A DNA stretch of 11,063 nucleotides from Desulfobacteraceae bacterium. Lineage in GTDB: Bacteria > Desulfobacterota > Desulfobacteria > Desulfobacterales > SG8-13. The stretch lies in contig JARFQH010000222.1 of assembly GCA_029287875.1 (NCBI GenBank), positions 1 to 11,063 on the forward strand, written 5' to 3'. The notes below the pieces were generated by a model. The model was given only the letters and a program-made list of their open reading frames with translations, made no database searches and was not told where the DNA came from. Made by a program: the position numbers and the translations under genes. How positions within the stretch are numbered: position 1 is the stretch's first letter; each line of letters opens with the position of its first letter. Below, one piece after another: positions 1 through 7,300 of the stretch.

Positions 1-984
1 CTCGGATTCAACGAAACTCAACAACTCATCAAAGTCCGCATCGGTTTCCCCTGGAAAGCCGACAATGACCGTTGTCCGCAGAGCCGCCTCCGGCATCAGC
101 CTTCGGATGCGTTCCAACATGAGACGCAGGTCATCGGGGCCGTAACGCCGTCCCATCTTCTTGAGGATCGACCGGCTGGCATGTTGAATCGGGATATCGA
201 AATAGGAACAGATGTTCGCGTTTTGAGCCACCGCATTCATCAGCCTGTCGTCGATACTCTGCGGATGCCCGTAGAGAAACCTGATCCAGAAGGCATCTGT
301 GCCTGAACCGTCCGGCAGGGCGGCAAGAGCTGTCAGAAGGCGTGCGAGGTCGGCCGGCGGTTTCAGGTCCTTGCCGTAAGCGGTTGTTTCCTGTGAGACC
401 AAAACCAGTTCCCTGACACCGGTCTGAATCAGTTGCCGGGATTCGGCAACGACATCCTCGATCGACCGGCTCTTCCGCCGGCCGCGCAGCCTGGGAATAA
501 TGCAGTAGGTGCACTGCCGACTGCATCCCTCGGCAATCTTCACATAGGCCATCCAGCGGTTGCTGCGCTCCCGCGACACACCTGCCCCCGATGGTGAAAG
601 TGAATCCGGATCCGGTAAAAGGCACTTGGCCGTATCCAAGTGTCCCTGGACCGCTGCGACAATTCGATCGAATGCGCCGGTTCCCAGAAAAACATCCACC
701 TCCGGAATAGCCCTGGTGATCTCTTGCCGGTATCGCTCCGGCAGGCAGCCGGTCACGATCAGCCGCCTGCAACGGCCCTCATTTTTGTGTGCCGCCAATT
801 CCAGAATCGTGTCGATCGATTCATCGGCCGCCGATTCGATAAAGCTGCAGGTGTTGACGATGATCACCTCGGCGTCACCCGGAGTGTCGGTAAAAAGCGC
901 GCCGACCTGATTTAACCGCCCCAGCATGATCTCGCTGTCGATCTGGTTTCTGGCACATCCGAGGCTGGTGAGATGGACGATCAT
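1..984 (-). CDS. rimO: RimO, ribosomal protein S12 methylthiotransferase (3'-truncated by window edge)
   Basis: This is a radical-SAM methylthiotransferase that in its family adds a methylthio group to the conserved aspartate of ribosomal protein S12. The first 328 codons are present; complete RimO is about 430-450 residues, so the end of the radical-SAM domain and the TRAM domain lie beyond the left edge. The N-terminal domain has the three cluster-binding cysteines C10 (LGCARNQIDSE), C46 (VNTCSFIESA) and C80 (TGCLPERY). The radical-SAM CxxxCxxC is at C154/C158/C161 (EGCSRQCTYCIIPRLRG). The NxxDSE after C10 and the later TTAYGKDL favour RimO over the tRNA enzyme MiaB. The ATG at 984 is the farthest upstream start, because an in-frame TAG lies two codons before it. 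I see no Shine-Dalgarno sequence. It follows the terminator of the etf genes, so it is probably transcribed separately. Confidence 0.93.
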   Translation of the reverse strand, partial: MIVHLTSLGCARNQIDSEIMLGRLNQVGALFTDTPGDAEVIIVNTCSFIESAADESIDTILELAAHKNEGRCRRLIVTGCLPERYRQEITRAIPEVDVFLGTGAFDRIVAAVQGHLDTAKCLLPDPDSLSPSGAGVSRERSNRWMAYVKIAEGCSRQCTYCIIPRLRGRRKSRSIEDVVAESRQLIQTGVRELVLVSQETTAYGKDLKPPADLARLLTALAALPDGSGTDAFWIRFLYGHPQSIDDRLMNAVAQNANICSYFDIPIQHASRSILKKMGRRYGPDDLRLMLERIRRLMPEAALRTTVIVGFPGETDADFDELLSFVESE

Positions 985-992
985 AAAGAGCT

Positions 993-1001
993 ACTATCAC
1001 A
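993..1001 (-). promoter_or_regulatory. Possible extended -10 box for rimO
   Basis: On the minus strand this reads TGTGATAGT, an extended -10 pattern (TGn followed by GATAGT, 4 of 6 matches to TATAAT). It ends only 8 bases before the rimO ATG, and no convincing -35 is present. Transcription from it would start within a few bases of the ATG, which would fit the absence of a ribosome binding site (leaderless message). This is inference from a short motif. Confidence 0.25.
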
Positions 1002-1034
1002 GATGAAATTGGAAACAAAGACCGGTCGGCGGCT

Positions 1035-1059
1035 CCTGCCGGTGGCGGCGATCGGCAGG
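1035..1059. repeat. GC-rich stem-loop between etfA terminator and rimO
   Basis: A perfect 7-base inverted repeat, CCTGCCG (1035-1041) and CGGCAGG (1053-1059), encloses an 11-base GC-rich loop. No T-run follows on either strand, so it is not a typical terminator. If transcription entered from the etf genes it would lie in the leader of rimO. No function can be assigned. Confidence 0.4.
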
Positions 1060-1081
1060 CCCGGCCGGACACACCAATCGA

Positions 1082-1113
1082 AAAGGGTTGCCCTCTATCT
1101 CGGGCAACCCTTT
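1082..1113 (-). terminator. Intrinsic terminator-like hairpin after etfA
   Basis: A perfect 12-base inverted repeat, AAAGGGTTGCCC (1082-1093) and GGGCAACCCTTT (1102-1113), has an 8-base loop. It lies 44 bases past the etfA stop codon. On the minus strand the stem runs into only four Ts before the sequence becomes mixed, so the stem is strong but the U-tract is weak. Its position between etfA and rimO fits a terminator for etfBA. Confidence 0.65.
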
Positions 1114-1157
1114 GATGCAAACGAAACCGGCCGTTGATAAAATCAGGGTCGCGGACC

Positions 1158-2117
1158 TCAACCCTTCGCCTTTTTCACTTCTTCCGTGATCAAGGGCACG
1201 ATCTCGAACAGATCGCCCACCACGCCGTAATCGGCCTTGGAAAAAATCGGTGCCTCCGCGTCCTTGTTGACGGCCACGATCACCTTTGAAGACGACATGC
1301 CGGCAAGGTGCTGTATGGCACCCGATATGCCGCAGGCAATGTAGAGGTTCGGAGAAACCACCTTGCCGGTCTGTCCCACCTGGTCGGAGTGGGGGCGCCA
1401 TCCTTCATCGACCGCCGAACGCGATGCCCCCACGGCACCGCCGAGTGCAGCCGCCAGAGCTTCGATGAGGCTGTAATCCGAGCCTCCCATGCCCCGGCCG
1501 CCGGAGACAATGATGTCGGCCTCGGTCAACTCGACCTTCTCGATTTCAAGAGTCTTTTCGACAAACTGAAGTCTATTTTCTCCGGGATCAACGGCGGTCT
1601 TTTCAATTGCAGCCGCTTTGGCGGATTCCGCAATGCTGATGGCGTTCGGTCGCGTGGCGACGATTTGAGGTTTCCCGCTCAGCGCGACTTCCGCCAGCAC
1701 CTTGCCGCCGTAAAGCGGTCGGGTAGCGACGATGTTGCCGTCATCGACCCGCACCGCCACGCAGTCCATGGCAAGGCCGGCATTCAGGCGCGCAGCCAGC
1801 CGCGCGGCCAGATCTTTGCCCTGGGTCGAGGCGCCCATGATAACAACTTGGGGATCGACTTCGCCAATCACACCCGCAGCAACGGTGGTATAAGCGTCAG
1901 TCAGGTATTCCGCCAGGCGCGGATGGTCTGCCACAATGATTCTGTCGGCCCCGTATTTTCCGAGTTCACCAGCTGCGGTCTCAACACCGGAACCCATCAC
2001 CAGCGCGGCCAGGTCGGTGCCCATGCCGTCCGCAATCCGCCGGCCTTCACTCAAGGCTTCGTAAGTGACTTTTCTAAAATGTCCGTCTCTATGCTCTGCA
2101 ATGGCTAAAACGCTCAT
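1158..2117 (-). CDS. etfA: Electron transfer flavoprotein alpha subunit
   Basis: Large subunit of the heterodimeric electron transfer flavoprotein, which takes electrons from acyl-CoA dehydrogenases and similar flavoenzymes. Its length of 319 residues is normal. The N-terminal alpha/beta domain covers about residues 1-190 and the FAD-binding C-terminal domain about 195-319. FAD-domain motifs are VSGGRGMGG (about 204-212), GASRSAVDEGW (230-240), VGQTGKVVSP (247-256), the family signature LYIACGISGAIQH (258-270) and NKDAEAPIF (284-292). An ATG four codons upstream (2129) also opens the frame, but the GGAG sitting 6 bases before the ATG at 2117 makes 2117 the better start. The partner etfB lies upstream, separated by 189 bases with two inverted repeats, which is a wide gap for an etf pair. 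Residues alone do not settle whether the pair is bifurcating. Confidence 0.96.
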   Translation of the reverse strand: MSVLAIAEHRDGHFRKVTYEALSEGRRIADGMGTDLAALVMGSGVETAAGELGKYGADRIIVADHPRLAEYLTDAYTTVAAGVIGEVDPQVVIMGASTQGKDLAARLAARLNAGLAMDCVAVRVDDGNIVATRPLYGGKVLAEVALSGKPQIVATRPNAISIAESAKAAAIEKTAVDPGENRLQFVEKTLEIEKVELTEADIIVSGGRGMGGSDYSLIEALAAALGGAVGASRSAVDEGWRPHSDQVGQTGKVVSPNLYIACGISGAIQHLAGMSSSKVIVAVNKDAEAPIFSKADYGVVGDLFEIVPLITEEVKKAKG

Positions 2118-2129
2118 ATCAGTCTCCAT

Positions 2130-2154
2130 ATAAATTTTTTTGCAAAAAATTTAT
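2130..2154. repeat. Perfect AT-only hairpin upstream of etfA
   Basis: An 11-base perfect inverted repeat, ATAAATTTTTT (2130-2140) and AAAAAATTTAT (2144-2154), has a TGC loop. It lies directly upstream of the etfA ribosome binding site (GGAG at 2124-2127 on the minus strand). In RNA it would form a weak, AU-only stem. It could affect ribosome access or mRNA processing, or serve as a protein-binding palindrome in DNA. The function is not shown by the sequence. Confidence 0.6.
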
Positions 2155-2169
2155 GAATTGGCTCAGTGA

Positions 2170-2302
2170 CCAGTCAAAAATGGTAGATTTCGGTTCAGGC
2201 CAAGGCCGCAGTGTTTTTGCAAACGGAGGCGTAGCGGGCTACGTCGAGGATTGCAAAAAACGAGAACGCCGGCCTGGACCGAAAAATGCCGTTTATGACT
2301 GG
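2170..2302. repeat. 133-base imperfect palindromic element between etfB and etfA
   Basis: Two arms of about 66 bases face each other around a centre near 2236. My hand alignment gives about 70% identity, arranged as matching blocks: CCAGTCA (2170-2176) with TGACTGG (2296-2302); TTTCGGT and CAGGCC (2188-2194, 2196-2201) with GGCCTG and ACCGAAA (2271-2276, 2278-2284); TTTTTGCAA (2214-2222) with TTGCAAAAA (2251-2259); and GTAGC (2231-2235) with GCTAC (2238-2242). The element begins 4 bases after the etfB stop codon. It looks like a REP- or MITE-like intergenic hairpin. A plus-strand open frame (2153-2425) crosses it but is a by-product of the symmetry and of etfB. Confidence 0.7.
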
Positions 2303-2306
2303 GCGC

Positions 2307-3089
2307 TTATAGGACTTTGGCCTCTTCCGCCAGCAACCGCACCAACGTCGCTGCTTTCTCGGCTGCGGTTTCGCCTTCGACCATGCGACCGCCTTTTCTT
2401 TCAGGCGGCAGTTTCAGGGAAATGAGCTTTGTTTTCGGCTCCCCCAGTTCCGCCGCTTCTAGGCCGATGTCGGCGAGGGTTTTGGTGGCCAGCGGTTTTT
2501 TCTTGGCTTTCATGATCCCCGGCAAGGAGGCGTAGCGCGGTTCGTTCAGCCCACGCTGGGTGGTAAAAAGAGCCGGCAGCGGCGCCTCGATCACGACCAC
2601 ACCCCCCTCGATCGTTCGTCGGCACCTGATCTTACCATCGCTGATTTCCTGCTTGTTGACCACTGATATGTTGGGTATTTCCAGCAACTCGGCAACGGCG
2701 GTGCCCACCAGATAATTGTCGTCATCAACGGCCCGTTGTCCGGCAATGACGATATCGTAAGGAATCTTTTTTAAAGCCGCCGCAAGGATCCGCGCCACCC
2801 CCAACCCGTCGCAGTTGAGGGCTGTGGGGTCATTGATCAAGATGCCTTCGTCGGCACCCATGGCCAGGGCCGTTCGAATCGCCTCGGTGGCTTTATCGGG
2901 TCCGACGGTGAGGATGGTGACCTTGCCGCCATGGGCTTCCTTGATTCGCAGCGCCTCTTCAACCGCAAATTCGTCATAAGGGCTGATGACCCATTTTAGA
3001 TCGGCCGTTTTAATTGACACACCGTCTTCGGCAATGTCGATCATCGACTCGGTCGCAGGAACCTGTTTCAACAAGACCACAATTTCCAC
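2307..3089 (-). CDS. etfB: Electron transfer flavoprotein beta subunit
   Basis: Small subunit of the electron transfer flavoprotein. In this family it holds AMP, or a second FAD in bifurcating forms, and carries the recognition loop that docks onto dehydrogenases. Its 260 residues are typical. It opens with the family pattern EIVVLLKQVPATE and continues with VISPYDEFAVEEALRIKE (34-51), the nucleotide-binding GQRAVDDDNYLVG (117-129), the EtfB-signature region RRTIEGGVVVIEAPLPALFTT (from about 157) and the recognition loop NEPRYASLPGIMKAKKK (182-198). The start is GTG at 3089, with AAGGA about 7 bases upstream. It is the first gene after a good promoter at 3220-3248 and is probably co-transcribed with etfA. 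No acyl-CoA dehydrogenase or ferredoxin gene lies in the window, so its electron donor cannot be named. Confidence 0.96.
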   Translation of the reverse strand: MEIVVLLKQVPATESMIDIAEDGVSIKTADLKWVISPYDEFAVEEALRIKEAHGGKVTILTVGPDKATEAIRTALAMGADEGILINDPTALNCDGLGVARILAAALKKIPYDIVIAGQRAVDDDNYLVGTAVAELLEIPNISVVNKQEISDGKIRCRRTIEGGVVVIEAPLPALFTTQRGLNEPRYASLPGIMKAKKKPLATKTLADIGLEAAELGEPKTKLISLKLPPERKGGRMVEGETAAEKAATLVRLLAEEAKVL

Positions 3090-3143
3090 TTCTTTTTCCT
3101 TTCTTCCTGATATCCGCTGGTTAGCGGTTTAAAGGGATCGTAG

Positions 3144-3160
3144 CCCCGGTGCCGCCGGGG
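3144..3160. repeat. GC hairpin in the etfB leader
   Basis: CCCCGG (3144-3149) and CCGGGG (3155-3160) form a 6-base stem with a 5-base loop, inside the predicted untranslated leader of etfB. No T-run follows on the minus strand, so it is not a standard terminator. It may be a leader structure; no riboswitch class is recognisable. Confidence 0.35.
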
Positions 3161-3219
3161 GGTCGAGCGAAGAGGTTTGTGTTGCGTAAGCTCTTTAATT
3201 AAATGGATTTTGAGGAAAA

Positions 3220-3248
3220 ACCCTACCGGACTGGGCCATTATTGTCAA
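3220..3248 (-). promoter_or_regulatory. Sigma-70-type promoter for etfBA
   Basis: On the minus strand a perfect -35 TTGACA (3243-3248) is followed by a 17-base spacer and TAGGGT (3220-3225) as the -10. Transcription should start near 3213, giving a leader of about 125 bases before the etfB GTG. The -35 box begins only 24 bases past the apbE stop, and I see no terminator in between, so some read-through from apbE is possible. A perfect palindrome TTTAATTAAA (3194-3203) lies about 10-20 bases inside the transcript and could be an operator. Confidence 0.65.
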
Positions 3249-3272
3249 GCACTGGTTTCGCACCGGTTTCTT

Positions 3273-4349
3273 TCAATTGGCCGCTTGAAAAGCCTTTGAA
3301 TAATGGTCGATCAGCGTTCCGTCGGCCTGCATCACCACAATCAGGCAATCCACCCCTTCGAGCCGGTTGACCAGTTCGATCCCTTTATCCGGTCCCATCA
3401 CAATCAGCGCCGTTGCCAGGCCGTCGGCAAAGGTGCAATCGGCGGATAGAACCGTTGCGCTGACGACCCCATTCGCCACTGGATAACCGCTGCGCGGATC
3501 AATCACGTGGGAATAGCGTTTTTGGTCGATTTCGAAAAAGTTGCGATAGTCTCCGCTGGTGGCCATGGCCCCATTCGTCAGGCCGACGACCTTGTAAACC
3601 TGGTCCAGCGATGCTTCTTTTCTCGGGGTATTGATACCGACCCGCCAGGGAAGGCCGTCTTTGCGGTGCCCGCCGGCGTATACCTCACCGCCGATTTCCA
3701 CCAGAAAATTCTCGATGCCGCTGTCTCTCACAAGCGCGGCAATCTGGTCAACGCCGTATCCTTTGGCAATCGAGGCGAGATCGAGGTTCACGGCGGCTTT
3801 TCGCTTGACCAGGAACCGATTGTCAACGATCTGAATGGCATCGAATCCAACGGCCTTCAACCGCTGCCGCACTGCCGCCGGCGGCGGGGGAATCGTCTTC
3901 ATTCCTTCGGTCCCGAAACCCCAGAGATCGACCAGCGGCTTTACCGTTCCGTCCCACGCGCCGTCGGTGATGGTGAAAACTTTTTGGGCCATCTGAATGA
4001 CCCGCATGAAATCGGGTGAAACCCGGAATTTCTCATCGGCAGTCGTCAGGCGATTGAACCGACTGATTTCACTGTCGTCCCTGTAAGTGGACATGCTCTG
4101 GTTGATTTCATCCAGTCGTTTGTCGATCTGCGACTGCAGGCCGGAAACCGGTTGAAGGTAACCGGTGACCAGCTTGACACTGTAAGTGGTTCCCATTGTC
4201 CGTCCGGTGAAGACCGTTTCCCTGCGGGCATTACAACCGGCGGGCATTAAGCACAGCAAGGCGATGACGGTGACAAAAAACCACCTGCCTGTCTCGATGC
4301 GCTGCCGTTGGAAGCCTTTCAACCCTTCAATCATAACAACCTTTATCAT
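3273..4349 (-). CDS. apbE: ApbE-family FAD:protein FMN transferase, probable lipoprotein
   Basis: ApbE enzymes act outside the cytoplasmic membrane. They attach FMN from FAD to a Ser/Thr of extracytoplasmic flavoproteins such as Rnf and Nqr subunits. The protein has 358 residues, the usual size. Motifs in order are TMGTTYSV (51-58), MSTYRDDSEISRFN (86-99), GAWDGTVKPLVDLWGFG (130-146), DLASIAKGYGVD (190-201), EIGGEVYAGG (218-227), HVIDPRSGYP (281-290) and SADCTFADGLATAL (302-315). The N-terminus has a basic stretch, a hydrophobic run (24-35) and LMPAGC with the candidate lipidated Cys39; proline at -3 is unusual for a lipobox. The start ATG at 4349 overlaps the exporter stop codon as ATGA and has AAAGGA close upstream. 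A second in-frame ATG at 4334 also has an AAAGG. A longer open frame to 4529 lies inside the exporter gene and is rejected. The ATGA overlap implies translational coupling with the exporter. Confidence 0.93.
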   Translation of the reverse strand: MIKVVMIEGLKGFQRQRIETGRWFFVTVIALLCLMPAGCNARRETVFTGRTMGTTYSVKLVTGYLQPVSGLQSQIDKRLDEINQSMSTYRDDSEISRFNRLTTADEKFRVSPDFMRVIQMAQKVFTITDGAWDGTVKPLVDLWGFGTEGMKTIPPPPAAVRQRLKAVGFDAIQIVDNRFLVKRKAAVNLDLASIAKGYGVDQIAALVRDSGIENFLVEIGGEVYAGGHRKDGLPWRVGINTPRKEASLDQVYKVVGLTNGAMATSGDYRNFFEIDQKRYSHVIDPRSGYPVANGVVSATVLSADCTFADGLATALIVMGPDKGIELVNRLEGVDCLIVVMQADGTLIDHYSKAFQAAN

Positions 4350-7300
4350 TTTTCCTTTAACCAAGATGATTGTGTTGTTTGCTCGAGCAATCCGGCGGCC
4401 CGCTCGAGTAGGGCCGGAGCGGTTTCCTGCTGTTCGGGAGAAAATTCGGAGAGCCCGAAAGCGATCTTGAGCTGAATCCCGTCTTTGGCATCGTGGCGAT
4501 TCTGCACCAGAAACCGCAGCCGATTGCATATCATCCGGGCCTTTTCAATCGCCGTCTGTGGAAACAGCACCCCGAAGATCTGCGGGTCACACCGCCCCAG
4601 CAGGTCGCAGCTGCGAACATTACGGGTCAGCGTTTCACTGACGGATTGCATGATGGTCTCTTTTTGCCATAAATCCAAGCGGGTATCGGCAGTGTCGAAC
4701 TCGATCTTCATCAGGCACAGCGACAGGTGGGTCTGATATCTTCGGGCCCGCTGGATTTCCTTGTTCATCTGGCTGGTAAAGCTTTCCCGGTTGCTCAACC
4801 CGGTGGCATCGTCCAGCACCTTGACGTCCGACAAACAAGTGGTGAGCCTTTCGACCCGGCCGCAGAGAATCGTCAACAAATTGGTCATGAACTTGCGGGC
4901 CGTGGGCGGATACAGCCACTGCAGCCGCTTGATCATCTTCCAGTTGATCGGCAGAAGTTCAACCGGTTCGCAGGCCACGACGGTCGCCGATCTTGGAGCG
5001 GAGCGCAGGAGACCCATTTCACCCAGAACATCTCCGGCCCTCATCCGGTTGATCAGCCGCTGGCTGCCTGAATCCAAGCAGGCATCACGTTCGATAGTGG
5101 TATCGATGACGTCCATTGTCCCCGAGATAATCGTGTACATCGAATCGCTGGGTTCCCCCTTGTGGAAGAGGACCTCGCCGGCCGCGATTCTTTTTAAGGA
5201 TCCGGCCATGATGAGGGAATGAATCTCGGTGCGGGAAAAACCCTTGAAGAGTGGAATACCCTTTGCGGGTTCCTGACCGAGCTTCAAGCGCACGAGGTCC
5301 CACAAGGTGACCAGTTCGACGTGCTGCATCAGCGAGGGAAGCAGGATGAGATCACCGACAAGGGCTGCCAGCATTGTGATCGTCATCATGATGCCGAAGA
5401 CGACCGTCGGTTTGAAGCTGGAAAACATCAGGATCGAAAATCCGACGCAGATGGTCAGGGTCGTAAAAAAAATCGGTCTTCCGATCTGCTTGAGAGTATC
5501 CCTTACGGCCCGTTTGTCATCGAGGTCTTTTCTAAATTCGCGGTTGTATCTGAACAAATAGTGTATGGTATCGTCGACCGCCAGCCCGATGGCAATGCTG
5601 GCGATGAGGCTGGTCACCATCGACAGTTCGATGCCGAGCCACCCCATGATGCCGAAATTGACCACGATCGGAAACAGGTTCGGTAAAATGGCGATCGCGC
5701 CCACCTTAACCGATAGAAAAAGAACAAACATGATGGTAAAAATCAGAATCATCGTCAGAGAAAGACTCTTGACCTGGCCATTGGTCAAATGCTGACTGCT
5801 GGCGGAAATGACGATTCCAAACCCCGTGACATCCCACGTCAGATCTTTGGCGAAACTCTGCCGCATATGCGCGATTATTTTATCGCGGGTTTCTAAAAAC
5901 TCCCGTGAACTCGACAGATGGGTCAGCAGCACGATGTTCGTCTTGGACAGATTCGGGCTCATGAAACGGTCGAACATGTCCTGACCGAGTATAGTCGCGT
6001 AATTGTTGATCACCATTCGGGATTCGAACCCTTCTTCGGGCAGGGCGTAGAACTTGGGATCGAATTCATTGAGAACATAGTTCACCAGCTTCATGTAATC
6101 GGCAAATGATATGGCTTTATCGACACCGGGCAGGGTCACCAGAAATTCCTGTATACGAACAATATCGGAAACGTGTCGGGGATCTTCAAAGTAGTCGTTG
6201 TCCTTGCTCTCCACAACAACGTTTATTGGAAAACTCCCTGATAGATCCCGGTAAATGTCGTGAAAATGTTGTATGACCGGCGTCTCTGATTTGAAATAGC
6301 CAATCGGATTGGTCTCGACGCGAATGCGCAGGATCCCGATCGAACAGATCACCACGATAGCGCCCAGGATAGGAAGGGCAACCTTTTGTTTGTTCAGGTC
6401 GATGTGAATGACTTTTTCGATGAACCGATCGAAAAAATCGGGCGCCCTTTTTTCCCGGTATCGCTTCTCAAGGGGCAGGGGGATAAGCGCCAGGGCGGCC
6501 GGAAGAACACCGAGGGTAATCACCAGCAGGCTGAACATGCCGAAGCAGGAAAATAATGCGAACTCACGGATCGTCGGGATGCGGTTGACCAAGAGGGACC
6601 CAAGACCAATGATGGTCGTCAAAACCGCCAAGGCCGTTGGAAACGAAATGTTCGTGAACGTCGCTTTCGATGCCGCTTGCGGTGAATCGGCCTCGCGAAT
6701 GCATGTCAGATATTCCGAGACGATATGAAGACAGTACGCCGTTCCGACGGCGATGAGAAATACCGGGACGATCATGGTGAGCATGGACAACGGGATCTTT
6801 AACAAGGCCATCAAACCGAATGTCCAGACCAGCGCCAGAGAAACGCAAACGAGGGGGATGAGAATATATTGGACTTTCCGGAAGAGGAAAAAGAGGATAA
6901 CGGCTATCAGAAGAAAGGTAATCGGCGGCAGCCGGAAAAAATCTTTCTCGGTGAACCTGACGAGGGCTCGAGAAATCAGCGGCATACCGACTTGATAGAT
7001 TGATAAGTCTTTTCCGGCCGTTGAAATGAGCCGTTCCACTTGCGGAATAATCCGATCCGGTTCGCTATCGGACTTCAGCACCAGAGTCAAGGCCGTTGTT
7101 TTGCGGTCGTCTGAAAAGAGATTTTTATCGAACAGACGCACGGAAGAGACAACCGCAGCAAATTTATCCAGACGCCACTTTCCGGAAAGATCGACCGCCT
7201 GTTTGATCCCCGGCAGGCTGACGACCCGGCGCACACCGTCAATTTTCGAAACGGCTTCGGCAAGTTCGCCGATTTTGGCAAACGTTGCGGTCTCGAATAC

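Noticed and set aside
131..772. 213-codon open frame on the minus strand
   Set aside because: It is in a different frame from rimO, which reads through the same bases with all six diagnostic cysteines in place.
1308..2108. 266-codon open frame on the plus strand
   Set aside because: Antisense shadow of etfA, which has every expected motif in its own frame.
2153..2425. 90-codon plus-strand frame across the etfB-etfA gap
   Set aside because: It comes from the palindromic element and then runs antisense into etfB, and I recognise no protein family in it. Treated as non-coding repeat.
4350..4529. N-terminal extension of the ApbE frame
   Set aside because: It would overlap the exporter by 180 bases and push the signal peptide inside. 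The ATGA overlap with a nearby AAAGGA gives a better start at 4349.
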